In this document: piece by piece, positions 37,227 through 48,931 of the stretch | Layout: each line of letters begins with the position of its first letter | Numbering within the stretch: the first letter of the stretch is position 1 | Origin: Diprion similis | Taxonomy: Eukaryota > Arthropoda > Insecta > Hymenoptera > Diprionidae | Assembly (NCBI RefSeq): GCF_021155765.1 | Contig: NC_060111.1 | Coordinates: forward strand, 372,001 to 436,000 | Length of the DNA stretch: 64,000 nt | Direction of reading: 5' to 3' | Made by a program: the position numbers and the translations under genes | Notes under the pieces: model-generated | The model's input: the letters and a program-made list of their open reading frames with translations, nothing else | The model's database searches: none | What the model was told of the DNA's origin: nothing

Positions 37227-38045
37227 CTAATAATGTTATCTGTCAATTAGAAACTTTTATGACATAATTTTGAGCTCGGTGTTATTTACCGAGAGCCACA
37301 GAATTTAAACAAAGCTTTGTGACATTCAGGTCAGTTCAATTTTATTTGTGGAAGTATTAATTACGATTCATTTTATCAGGAATTTCTCCCATCAAGTTAG
37401 AAGAAAGTTAAAAAAAAAAAAAAAACTGAATAATCTCAAAGGAGTTACTGTTGCGTATGTTGCAGTATAAATATCACAAAACTTGTATTACAAAAAGCAA
37501 CAAAAATAACGTATGAACCAGATATTATTCGTAGCACGGTCAAATATGCTTTGATTTTTATGTCTACTACCGGCAATGTACTATGACGGAAAACAAATCC
37601 CGCCTGGTTCAGTAGTAAAAAGTAATCATCTTTGACCAACCTACAATAATAGCACTGCTTATTGGTACAAGATTTTATTTCTATAACAATATAATAGCAA
37701 TGATCATAGATTGTAATAATAACCATAATTTTAACAATCTGACATTGATTAACTATCAGAGTATACTGTACATACATTCACAACTATCATAGGTTGACCT
37801 CTTCATTGCCACTGTGTTATTCCTGTGACATATAGCCTTTAAAAATTTCACAGCTTGTTTGATAATAATTGTATGGAATCTGAATTTTAGTCATGCCAAA
37901 AATAAGTTTTTTCCTTCTTTCTTCTTTTGTAAAATTGCATTATTGTAGTATGCTTTGTTAGCTTTATATTTTTCTTCTCATGCTTTATATGTATTCATTT
38001 TTTTTGTATTTCCTACCGGGCGAAACATAATTAAGGGAATGAAAG
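35799..38045. other. AT-rich spacer, probable atlastin 3' UTR
   Basis: No coding exon seen. The right part probably contains the 3' UTR of the - strand atlastin gene; a TTTATT (AATAAA on -) lies at 37674-37679, about 370 bp past the stop. It includes a GA microsatellite (37197-37224) and several A or T runs. No small RNA gene was recognised. Confidence 0.55.
37197..37224. repeat. (GA)14 microsatellite
   Basis: Fourteen uninterrupted GA units, possibly within the region downstream of atlastin. Confidence 0.9.
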
Positions 38046-41000
38046 TTACGATATTTTAGGCTTGCCGTTGGCACTTAACGTCGAATTTGTAGCCATCTCA
38101 GCAGCCTGCGCGACAGCTACGGATACTGACTTCTCCACGAACTGTTGATAAAGCGGTTTCATGAACTAGAATGTTAAAAATATTATCATTCGTACATGAC
38201 CGTTCACGTTTGGTCGTTCAAAATTAATTTTTGTCTACAGTTATTTTTCTACTCATCATATATTTCAATACATCGTTCTAAACTTTGAACATAACAAGTG
38301 AACTGTACCTTTCCTAATCGTTGATTCCTTTCAAAGGAGGCGCGCGTGTTAGTGTCGGGGATATATAATTATAATATGATAATAAATCATCAACAAAAAT
38401 GCAGGAGTAAAAGGCTAGGATAAACATAATTTGTACAAATTTGCGAAACATAAGTAAAAACAGGCTGCAAATAGTACCATAAACTACGTTTAAAGCATTA
38501 TAAATCAATGGCGAGAATTTCATTCGAGAGCGATATAAACCTTGAATAAATAGCGAATGAAAAAGGAAGCGTGGGATCAGACTTTGCGATGCTCGCGAAG
38601 ATAGTTACGAATAAGGGCGAAGGAAGGGATGGAGCATATAAAAACAAAAAATATGGAAAGGATTATGTATCTCAACCTGTGAATGAGATGTACACATAGC
38701 CAGGCCTGTTGGAACAAGAAAATCCTATATGTTAGTCAAAAAGCAGAAGACTGTCATTTGATTAGCTTTCACTGATACCAGCGTTTTTTTTTAGACATTT
38801 CAAACCCATCAATTCCTGTGATTCTCATTCAAGGATCTCACCATCGAATTATTTAATTTCGTGGTTAAATATGTTATCAAAATTTGAACGCGTTCCGTTG
38901 AACAAGCGAGCCAACTCTTGCCTCTGGTACTTTGAGTATATACATGTTAGTTGGTTTTATCAATTGATATTAATTTTTTTGAATTGAAGAAGGTAAACTT
39001 AGTAAGGATTGAATATTACTTACATTTTCCCAAATGGCACTTGCTAATTCATCTATTTGTGTTCCAAGCTCTCGAAGTTCTCCACTGTACCTGTAACAAG
39101 ATACGCACGTTGTGGTTCGATCACGCCTCTTCAGTATGAGTCGCTTGGATAAAATAAAAAAATTAGGATATACGAACCTGATGTAAGCCCACAGCACCAG
39201 CGTTAAGAGTCCGATACCCATGACAAGATTACAAATATTCGCAATGGTGTAGAGACCGACCAAGCCGAATACTCCGGAAAGGATGTACATAGTTACGGCA
39301 ATGGCGAAAAACACTGCCGGCGTTCGGGCAGCCTTGAATATATTTTTACTTTCGTTGTGCGCCTTGAATTGTTGGAACGATTCATCCATGTCCTGCAGAA
39401 AAATGAGTAGAAAAAAAGAGAACCGCGTAAAAGATGAGTTCCCTCGTCGATGCGTAGATATCAAGTTTACCTTTTGTAATTTTTCCATGTAAGTTTGACT
39501 GAACTCGTCGCCTCCCATTTTCCGTTTATTAGAGAACTGATAGAGCGCCCTATCGACGCATCTCTGGTGCTCAGACTCGAGGTGAGCTGTTGCCAAAAAT
39601 GGTTTGGCACCCCCGCAGACATTTTCCATCATCTGCGAGTACAGATCTTTTGCTTCGGCTACTGCGGACAAGTTATTCGCCTCAGCCGTTGCCTGGTTGG
39701 AAATTAATGAATTATTATCAAGACGGTGTACGTTGAGTAGTTCCATTTGTAATCGTTGGAGCATCGATAAAATTGAACTACTTATACTTGAGGAGGAAAA
39801 TAATCTTACCACAAGCATACTCTTCGGTTCGGGAAGCTCGTCTCCTTTGTAAATTTTAATGTAACTCTTGAAGTACTCTAACAGGTCTCTGGCTTTGACA
39901 ACTTGACCGTCAATTTTTTTAGTAACTAAATTTTCCGGCGCAAGTAGCATCGGTACTAACGTCTGTAGTTGAACTTTAAACTCAGATTCAATTTCCGCTA
40001 ATCTACCGTCGAAATTTGGATTTGTGGCAACTTTGAGCCCGGGATGAGGCATAAGGAAGCATGATATGTCTGAGAAACAGGATTTAATGTGTCTCCTCAA
40101 GCTCTGCAACTCGGGATGTTGTCTGTTCGATATCTCCAGTCTTCTCTGGAGTATCTTTTTACCCCCTTCAGCCCCGTAGTCAGCCTCGTAAGGGAAACTC
40201 CAGTCCCTCACCAAGAACTGTAATCTCTGGAATGGTGTGCTGCCCGACTTTTCCAAAGCCAATCTACCGTACTCGGTGAACAGTTGTAAATGCTGAAGAT
40301 CATCCTCCTGGATATTTTGCGATAGATTGTATATCTGTACCGAAGACAGCATGGTGCTCAAGGCGAAAACCGTCGCGCAATCCCTGACCGTCGATTGACT
40401 GTCGAAAGCTCCTTGTGTGTCCATCAGTATAATGGCAACCTTCTCGCCGCTGGGAAGCGTCCCTTTGAACACTTTCGACCACATTAAAATCCCGGTAGTG
40501 TCCCGCTCGGATCCTCCCCTCCACGAAAAACCATCCAAGGGATCTTCGTCCGCCCCCAGCCACGAGTCCGTTTCAATATTTAGATTATACTGTCGGTGAT
40601 CAAGTGTGCGAGAGGCAGGTCGACGTGATGGAAATTTCCCACATCAATGATGGAACATGGAACGGAAACGGGTTTCCTTATTAATTGAATGACGAAGACG
40701 TGATTAAGTATCACACGGAAGGGGTGCCTATGGACGTGAAAACGTCACGTGGGAACGACGAATGATTGACTAAACTCTACGGAATGACTGATCGCCGATT
40801 GTTTGGTGTAATGGAGTGTTTCACGGTGTCCCCTTCGTCTCCGCGCGATGTGTACTTCCAGGCAGGGCGAATTACGTTGTACATGCGACATTAAACGAGA
40901 TCCTGTATCCGACGAGGTGGTAAGGGTGTAGCTACACGTGAACATGCTCAACGAGTTCAAATACACCTCAGAATAATGGGGTAGTTAATTGCGAACTCTT

Positions 41001-44000
41001 TGAACAAACACCTGCTACCCCTGCATGCGCCGAAATTATCCGAATCAAATGCACGGTGGAGGTAACTCGCGTTTATATACCAGAAGTTCGTTACAGAAAA
41101 TGAGGGTGTATTATACAAAGCATAAACGATGGTTCAACCGTCTGGAAAGGGCGTGTTGGAAATGCCGATTTTCTCCTTAAATACTGACCTTGGTGTTCAT
41201 GTAGCGAAGGAAGAAGTCGAGCAGGAAGCTCTTGCCTTTTCTAAAGGCTCCAGCAACGGATACGACGACGACGCTCCGGTCCTTAATATCGTCCTGGACG
41301 AGGATCTCCTCCAGGGCGTCTTCGTCGAGCTCAAAAGTATGGTCAGGATGGGCAAGTACCACCTGGACGGGCTTGCCCACTTCCCGTCCATCGCCAACCT
41401 CCGGTTCCTCCATCGAGAGCCTCTCTATCCTCTCTCGATCTCCCGAATTTTCTAAGCCCACAGAGCCGATTATGACTTTCCAGATTGCAAATGAAAATAT
41501 TTTCTATTCTATTCTAGAGCTGGGAGATTCTTTATCTTTCTCTCTCTCTCTCACTCTCATTTTTACAAAAAATTGTAACCAAGAAATCAAACTATACTAA
41601 AATAGATTGAAATAAAATTTTGAAAGTCACTAAAAATGTTCGAAAATAATTTTATAAGGCAATTTAAGGTAGTTGATACACTTGAATCAGGATTTTTTCA
41701 AATGATTCCATACGCCATAATCGCATAAATGTCATTAATATAGTTTTTCCCCGAATGTCCTTTCAGTTGCCCATTTCTTAATTCCCTGACATTTCCAGGT
41801 TTTTTCCTGGCCGGTGCAGGCCATCATGGAATGGAATAAAGTAAGATGAGGAATACAAGAATTGACCCCTACCTTTTTGAGCCTCCCTGCTTCTTCGCAG
41901 TATGCGGTTGACATTTTCGTCGAGCGATGTCATCGGTGATTTCACAGCTGAAAGCAGTAGGTACAACATGTATACTCCATTCCTCCCAGACTGTTCTTAT
42001 TTTTCTTCGTGAGAAAAAAAATCTATTTCAGCTCAGCGATCTCTCGTTTTCGCGTTTATTATACCACATCTTACGTACCCGAGCCGCACCGTCACGGCAT
42101 CACGCCAGAGTTTACATCTCGATCACCGTTGTTATACTTCTAGAATATCCATACGATACGGACATGTTATTATACATGAAACGAAATCTATTCCATTCCT
42201 TAGTTCCGGCGTATTTGTAATTCCGAAAAAATTCACGTGTATTGTATACGCTTACGTGGGTGTCCTGCGCGTAATAGACAGACGGATTTTTGTGTACGTA
42301 TAACGTAAAAACCCGTAGTCAGATGGACGTTGAAAGATACAACTGCACTTGCGATGACGGTCGGTTTACAGTTTGCGTTACAGAAAACGATCCTTCCTCT
42401 ATCTGTATTCGTAAGATCTTGGATCGTTGTCAACAATTTTGGTTATATTCAATTGCGGTTATACTTTAAATCGAGTACCCAATATAACGCTCTCCTCATA
42501 ATGCAGCGAAAGTGAAAGCAATCTCGTGGGTAAATTAGAGTGTTAACGCCCCGGGCAATGTGAACCCTATACAACACCGGCGTGTAGATTAAGCTTTCCT
42601 TCTTGTTTTTGTCAAGTCTTGATTTTCGCCATTCCTTTCTATTATTTATGCGTTCTTTCGCTTTGTACATTAATTTATACGTATCGCCGCTGGTGTATAG
42701 CTGAGAGAAATTTTACAGTCTAGCGAAAGAAGAGAGTGACAAGTGTGCGTGTGTGTGTGTGTCTGTCTGTAACACCGGGGGCATGGTTAGCAAATAATAC
42801 ATATATGTATATTGAGGGATATGTTTGAATATTCGCAGCCGAGAGTGACTCAGCGATCGGCAGTATCGTTCAATGAATTAACATTCAGACAGACCGTATT
42901 AACAGATAAGTTCGTCATTTTCCGCCGCAAACGCTTCCGCATTCGAGGAGAAAAGCTGAATAAATAAAAATACGAATCGCGATGCAATATAAATTTTGTA
43001 TAAGTAACTCGGCTTAACATATGAGCAATACATGCGGTTACATAATTATCCCTATCGTATGCATTACATGTACCAGCAATGCCCGGTTCCTGAATGTCGA
43101 AGGATTTTTTCACGGGGTCCTCATCGACCCCTTGGATTTTCCTGGGTCCTGTTTTTGGGCCGGAACTTCGGTCCCTCTTTGGTTTCACCTTCCTTCGACC
43201 GTCCCGCGGATTTTCTCGCGGCTTGACGCGTCTTTCACTCTGCATTTTCCGGACCAGCCTAGCAGCAGCCGCTGCACGAAAGACCCTCGACACGACCGAC
43301 TACCATTCGCGCTCGTCGAGTAGATGATTTTTATGGTGTCAATTGAGCGCTTATTCACGCCGAGAATTATTGCTGCCTCGTTACTAATCGCTACTTAACT
43401 TATACTGCCAACCCGCGGTCTCTTCGCACTGATCGTCCGACGAGGTTCCGAACACTCGAGAATTTCGGCAGATGAGACGGAAATAATACTCACTGTATAT
43501 AATTTGGCACAGTTCGGGATTTCGGATGTCGGCCGCCTGCCATGATCTTGGTGGCGGCCAAAAATTCTTACACTTGACAAAAATTTCAGAACCATTTTAT
43601 CCCTGTTTCTCGCTCCTCTACAATCCATCATTTTGCATCTATCCGTCGCTCAACGTTGACAACCGCGAAACTATATTTATAATCGTCCTGACGCCTTCAT
43701 CGCATGTATACATTCAGCGTTAACTGTAATTCTGGTCGCAATTATTTCCTCCTTTTTCCCCCCAAGACTCTACGAAAACTCTGTGTAAAATTTTGAAAAA
43801 AATTGAAAAATTATTACGAGTATCTACAAAATTCAAACATATCTCCACCTCGTACCCGTCACCTAGTGCCCTTCGTCTCTCCGAGGATTCTTCCTCGTGA
43901 AATCTTACGACGACGACGCTCTGGGGATTAGTCACGCGTTTCGTTTATCGTGCGTATCTCGCATGCATGTGATCAGACATCATATATAGAATGAGCGTAC

Positions 44001-45797
44001 ATTAACCATCGCGTATATATCCTACAATTCGTGTAGGTAGTTACACCTCGTCACTAACGAGTTTGCGCTTCTCCTTCCTCCTCCGTCGCTGTGACCCGTT
44101 TCACCTATTCGCGGTTTCGTTTGCTGTACCGAGCCTCCCCCGTTCCTCATCGATTGACACCTGATTAGAGTAATTATCGTGGAATATTTATAGGTAAGGT
44201 TGTCAAGCCTCGATGAATGATCGGCGAAAATGTAACGAAGCACTAAGAGAGCAAAGCGAATCTCGTTTTTGTTTTTACTGCGGGAAACGAGTCGCGGGTA
44301 CAAATACGAGCAATATTATACAGAGATATATGAGATATGTTATTTAGAGTGGAGGGAATAATATTTTCTCTTCAATATTCTCGGGGTAATTTAAGGAATT
44401 GGAACGATTCGATGTGCCGCTGCTGCCTCGGAACGGACACCCGTTCTCGTCGCCGCCGTCCCTTTTAAGTCAGTCTGATACTTCCGCCCGGCCCATCGCT
44501 GCTGCGAAATATCTTAATTGCCGCGGAACGAATTAATGGAAAGTGGAAAATTCGCATGGGGCAAACGATTTCTCTGGGGAGGAAAGAAACGGGAGGTAAG
44601 GAGGGAGCGAAGAATTAATTCCGAGAATAAATGAACGGATGAAATAGCAGCGTGCGGCGAAACGGGGAAAATGTCAATGCCTGGGGTGCCGGTTTTAAGA
44701 GAGTTGATAAAATTTAATAACCGCAAGATTGCATCAATATCGAGTATCTGTCCGAGTGATTGATCGAACTTTGATGCCTGAAATTGGATCGTTCGCGCGG
44801 ACCGAATTACATCATGGAATCAAAGGACTTTAAACTCTTCGCAAGTGTGGAAACAAAAAGATAGAACGTTACCAGGGGCAGGATTTTTTTAAACATTAGC
44901 ATACAACGTAGCAAAAAAATTCGGCGATCGCAGGAATCATCGTGGACGTTGACCGAAGGTATGCGGCTAATCGTTTAAAAGAGTCTCGACGAAACGTATT
45001 CGAGACGAAATGCAAAGTGATTTGGTGATCGAAGTCTCTTGCAAAAAAAAAAAACATACACGATGTATACGTGATTCTAAATTACCGCCTACGTCAGTCA
45101 ACTTCGTTCGCACGGGAAATCTAGTTCCGGATTAATTCGCGAAGGTGGCAGCACATGCCGGGACATCTGTCATGCGTCGTAGGTGCCTTCGGAATTTCAC
45201 CCTACACAATCCGACCTGCTGCGTGGAGCGATGACATTATGACAGAGAAGGTTCGTTGGCTGGTTATAAGGGATGAAATGAACGGATCGAGAGGCTCGCG
45301 AAACCCGCCAATGTAATGAAAAGTCTGGCGTCGAGCGATCAGTGACGGGAAATGAGGGCTGCTAACCTGTATTCGCAAGGCCGAACAACGAGCTGACAGG
45401 AGCAGGAGGAACGTTATAACCTTCGTCGTTTCTTCGGCCGTCGCGACTCGTCGACGAATTTCGAGGTTAACGTATCGTCGATTCGAAGGTGTAGGAGATC
45501 GCGACGCGAGGCTCGGCGAGGGGGGCAGGGGGGGAGGGAAAAAAAACAAGGGGGAACAAAACATCGGAGTGATGTTGCAGAATACAGCTGGAGCCACTCG
45601 ATGCTCGGTATTTTCGTCCGCCTCGCGCTCCCTCAACCGTTTCGTACGTTTCCGAGGACTCGGGAGTCTCGGCGACGTCGAAAGGCGACGGTTTCGACCG
45701 AATTTCCTTAGCAACATAGGTTAATAATTGGTTAAAACTCACCAGCATCCGTGCTCTCGTACTCGCCACTATGTTTACGTTGTTTAGCGTCGGCCAT
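38046..45797 (-). CDS. atl: Atlastin, ER membrane-fusion GTPase
   Basis: A dynamin-related GTPase that tethers and fuses ER tubules. Exons in transcription order: 45797-45743 (first exon A), 41451-41189, 40589-39810, 39692-39471, 39392-39178, 39090-39024 and 38165-38046 (TAA), giving 573 residues; Drosophila atlastin has about 541. All junctions are GT-AG and in phase. Seen: the P-loop GAFRKGKS; switch I with [16 protein letters not shown]; the G4 motif RDW ([11 protein letters not shown]); then a helical middle domain ([22 protein letters not shown]), two closely spaced membrane segments ([33 protein letters not shown]) and a C-terminal amphipathic-helix region ([13 protein letters not shown]). 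Intron 1 is about 4.3 kb. Exon A (starts [10 protein letters not shown]) has a good ATG context and a strong GTGAGT donor; two alternative first exons are listed separately. Introns 39693-39809, 39393-39470 and 39091-39177 are all multiples of 3 and stop-free. Confidence 0.93.
41873..41933 (-). CDS. atl: Alternative first coding exon B of atlastin
   Basis: Encodes 20 residues (begins [10 protein letters not shown], ends REAQK) and stops at a GTAGGG donor in phase 1. That is exactly the phase needed by the atlastin exon at 41451, and would give a 575-residue isoform. A possible acceptor (ctgctttcag) lies 13 bp upstream of the ATG, so a 5' UTR exon could splice in. There is no expression evidence, and an internal ATG at 41413 in the next exon could also serve as a start. 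Confidence 0.5.
41934..45742. other. Atlastin first intron
   Basis: About 3.8 kb between first-exon candidates A and B. GC content rises toward the right. It holds a basic candidate exon (43074-43245), a short GT tract near 42742-42764 and no other recognisable coding segment. The - strand frames at 45202-45769 overlap the exon A donor and are treated as intron. Confidence 0.6.
43074..43245 (-). CDS. Candidate alternative first exon C (basic N-terminus)
   Basis: A - strand frame encoding 57 residues from ATG 43245, very Lys/Arg-rich (begins [16 protein letters not shown]) and more GC-rich than its surroundings. A GT at 43073 (gctg/gtacat, a mediocre donor) again leaves phase 1, compatible with the atlastin exon at 41451. 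If real, it would give atlastin a basic N-terminal extension. It could equally be a chance frame in a GC-rich intron; homology was not recognised. Confidence 0.3.
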
Positions 45798-46330
45798 GTT
45801 GGGTTGCGTGTGACGTCACTTCCAGAACTGCCTCCACTGGCTCTGGCTCTAAGGCTGCGTGCGGCGGCGGCGCCGCCGTTCGGCTTCGGTTTTCCACTCT
45901 TGCATGTGTGTGTACTTGTACTGCTACGCCACTGCGCGCCGCCGCTTCGCTTCTCCGAGTCGCGCGCGACCAGCGGGGATACCTACTTTCCCATTTTGCG
46001 TCGATTAAACGCTGCCTGCGTCGCATCGTCGTCCGACAACCGCGTCAACGTCGCGGTAAAATAACAACGAGAGCGGATCCAAGCCAGCTGTTCGTACGCC
46101 TATTTACAGCTGACCAGAGCGATCAGCCCTCCGTCGCTGTTCCTTCGTTCGCCCCCCGCTTTCCCCCCCCTCGCCTCGCGCCATTCGATATTTACAATCC
46201 GTATATGTTGTACAACCAGTACCTACATTGTACGAACGAACCAAAGGGAGAGTAGCGCGCGCGACACGCGCACTACATTTCATCCGCGGATTTATCTTTA
46301 TCTCAAATGTGTTTCGCGGCCCGCAGATTC
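45798..46330. promoter_or_regulatory. GC/CpG-rich, probably bidirectional promoter
   Basis: An abrupt GC- and CpG-rich segment (gcggcggcggcgccgcc, cgcgcgccgccgctt, cgcgcgcgacacgcgc) between the atlastin ATG on the - strand and a likely first exon on the + strand. Rich CpG and lack of a TATA box fit a dispersed housekeeping-type promoter. Transcription start positions cannot be fixed by eye. Confidence 0.55.
45811..45823 (-). promoter_or_regulatory. ETS/CRE composite site
   Basis: On the - strand this reads GGAAGTGACGTCA: an ETS core (GGAA) joined to a full palindromic CRE (TGACGTCA), ending 13 bp upstream of the atlastin exon A ATG. The composite is a known housekeeping promoter motif; binding here is inferred. 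Confidence 0.5.
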
Positions 46331-46459
46331 CCATGGTGGAATGTGGATGCTGTGCGCGGTGGTTTGTTTCGTGCGGGGTTTTAATTTTTATTGTGTGACT
46401 CGTGTGATCGTTTCAGTGCTGCCAGGAGGGGACCTAACCAAACCTGGAGACCAACCGTC
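46250..46459 (+). other. Possible 5' UTR exon of a rightward gene
   Basis: Moderately GC-rich sequence ending in ccaaccgtc before a perfect GTAAGT donor at 46460. It contains only a short upstream frame (ATG near 46332, soon stopped). Its position opposite the atlastin promoter suggests a divergently transcribed gene whose coding exons lie beyond 64 kb. The start coordinate is approximate. Confidence 0.35.
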
Positions 46460-46510
46460 GTAAGTAGTACAACACACGAACGCTTTGTCATCTAGGTATC
46501 ACCTTTGTGT

Positions 46511-46536
46511 CACTCTCTCTCTCTCTCTCTCTCTCT
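46511..46536. repeat. (CT)n microsatellite
   Basis: About 13 CT units, roughly 50 bp inside the putative first intron. A polypyrimidine tract. Confidence 0.9.
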
Positions 46537-47645
46537 TGCCTATCGTTACGCTACCCTCCTCACCGTCCGTTGTTTCTTCCACCGAACGATATTAATTTCG
46601 CGTTTTATAAACGCGATTTTAGAATAGTTTTCGCGTAAAATGGTCGCGATGTTACCGTCGACGGTGTCGTTCGGTAAACAAACTCCGACCAGCCGATGAT
46701 TATCGACATACTCTCGCCCTACGATCGTCGCTTTAACAACACGTTAAATTTTTCATTTTCAATCGCAAAATTTTGTCACCTGCCAACGGACGCCACGGGT
46801 ATCTATTGCCTGTTTACAAAACGTTCGAAATCAGTGTATCATTCGCGTTTTTCTCTCTCTTACCTTTCATTCGTCTTTCTTATCGTCGTTCTCATCGCGG
46901 TCTTTCTTTTTTTCTTTCCTCTCTCTTTTGCTCACGACTTTTCGTTCAACTCAAAAAGTACACGAACTCATCGAGAACGCGAGAATCACGCGTCGTGTCG
47001 ATTCTTCCTTCCGAAAGCTCGAGTAACGAAACGTCAAAAGTCACAGAAACCTGACCCCCCCCCCGTATAATGTATATTAATTTTCATCGTTTTAAAATAT
47101 CGCACCCCCCTCTCCCCCCTCCTCCTTGTCAAAATAAAAGAACAAAAAAATAATAATCATTATTCACAATTTACGAGAGTTTTGACAGCGGCACCGGTTT
47201 CTCGACGAGATACTCTGGCCGATGAGGAATTCTTTGACAAGGGCAGGTATAAGCTGTTGCATTTAAAGGGCCTCTGCTGCTGTTTCATTCACGTGGCCTC
47301 ACCACCACACGCAAGCGAGGGGGGGGGGGGGAGGTGCATTGACAGAGGGATTTAACCGTCGTCGTGGATATTTAAAGGGCCGAACGAATTACGTCACCGG
47401 CAGGTGCAAGGCAGGGAGGGATGTTGTTCGTGTTTTCTCGCTTCCGTTGCATTCTTCTTTCGAATTTAAAGACGACAGAGGGGATAAGAATGGGGGAAGC
47501 AGGAGAAACGTAATCTATTAACTAGCTACCGCTGACCGATTCTTCTTCGTTTCGTCGGCTGACTAATCTCGGGTTGCCCGACTTTTTAGCTTCGAGCTCT
47601 CGCGCGTCATCGGACGATTCGGATGGGCCCGAATTCAGTCATGTC

Positions 47646-47856
47646 GAAGTTAGCAACGTCATTGTAACGACGATTTTTATTGAGGAAAAACCGTTATTTC
47701 GCCATTTTGAAATTGTTTGAAATTCGGTGAACCATTATTGTGAACGAAATGTACGCACATTTAGCAATCTTACTTCCTTCAATGTCGTTGTAAAAAATAA
47801 GAGAATATAGTCATCTTTTCCCAATGTTTCGTGAAGATAAGGTTACCAACTTCAAT
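47646..47856 (-). mobile_element. MITE-like element, copy 2 (inverted)
   Basis: The left end is gaagttagcaacgtcattg followed by taacga. The right end, ggttaccaacttcaat, is its approximate reverse complement. The interior gtttgaaattcggtgaacc is the reverse complement of the ggtttactcaatttcaaac block in copies 1 and 3, so this copy is in the opposite orientation. Non-coding, about 211 bp. Confidence 0.5.
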
Positions 47857-48432
47857 ATCGTTAAATTCAACCGTCTTTTTCCTTCTTCTTCTTCTTCTTT
47901 TTTTTCTTCTCCTTGCGCTGACTAGCCATCATTTTGCTCGAGGTGATTTGTTTAATTATTATTCCGCCGTTGCGCAAGGTCTAATATAATAATTAATAAT
48001 TACTCTTTACATGGCGGTAGAGCAGAGTTCTCTTTCTTTTTCATCGATCACCGAAAAGGAGCCTTTCATGTGCCATTTATTGTTCCAAAGTACATGAATT
48101 ATATATATTTTTTTTTATTCACTTTCAAAGCTGCGATTTTTCGATCACCGTTAGGTCAACTTAAAATCGATATTTTCTTGTTTAGTTCGCAATCTTTTCA
48201 AATACATATAATACATTCCTATAGGAATGCTTGTGATTTGATTTACCCTTCGATTACTTGACAATTCAAATAATTTTTGATTTTTCGATTTAAAGTTGTG
48301 CTTTATCACCCAGTCGACCAGTTGTATAAAACTTCGTGTACGCACGTGTGTGTACCTTTGTACCTGTACACACATGAGTATAGCGATGTGAAAGAAAGAA
48401 AAATAATAAATGAGAAGAGAAACGGAAAAAGA

Positions 48433-48448
48433 GGGGGGGGGGGGGGGG
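48433..48448. repeat. G16 homopolymer
   Basis: Sixteen consecutive G. Such tracts can form G-quadruplexes and are prone to length errors in sequencing. Confidence 0.9.
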
Positions 48449-48886
48449 AGGGACCTACTGAAGATGGAAAAATGAGGTTGTAAATGAAGACCCGAGAGCA
48501 TATTTATGAATTCGTAAAACCTATAGTAGTAGACACGAAAAGTTACGTTATAGAGTGGCTCGAGGAGTTTGAGGCAGCAGACGAGGCGAGGGTGGGTTGG
48601 TGGTGGTAGGTAACGGTTATAAGCAGGCATGCCTTCGCCTTGTTCCGCAGCGCGTAGCTTGGTTATAAACTGCGATACATGCATAGATCTACATAGATAG
48701 AGATAGATTTATATAGAGATAGGCAAAGCACTCTCTCCCTACGCGACACGTACTATAACGATACGATACCGCGGTGGTGGTAGCGCTATTCTATCTAGAT
48801 TCTATGCGGAGGTCCAGAAATAGCCGGTGCTATTTTTACGAAAACTGTGTCATCCGCGTAATTGTCTGTAAGCTCGGCATTTGTCT

Positions 48887-48931
48887 TCTTCTTATTCTTC
48901 TTCTTCTTCTTCTTCTTCTTCTTCTTCTTCT
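48887..48931. repeat. (CTT)n microsatellite
   Basis: About 15 CTT units, interrupted once (attctt). A long polypyrimidine tract. Confidence 0.9.

Noticed and set aside
38970..40538. A single 522-codon atlastin exon
   Set aside because: It spans three introns with clear GT-AG signals. Compared with the atlastin family, the intervening 39, 26 and 29 codons are extra.
45202..45769. Two overlapping - strand frames of 171 and 100 codons
   Set aside because: They run across the strong exon A donor into the first intron. Pyrimidine/proline-rich low complexity in their second halves suggests chance frames.
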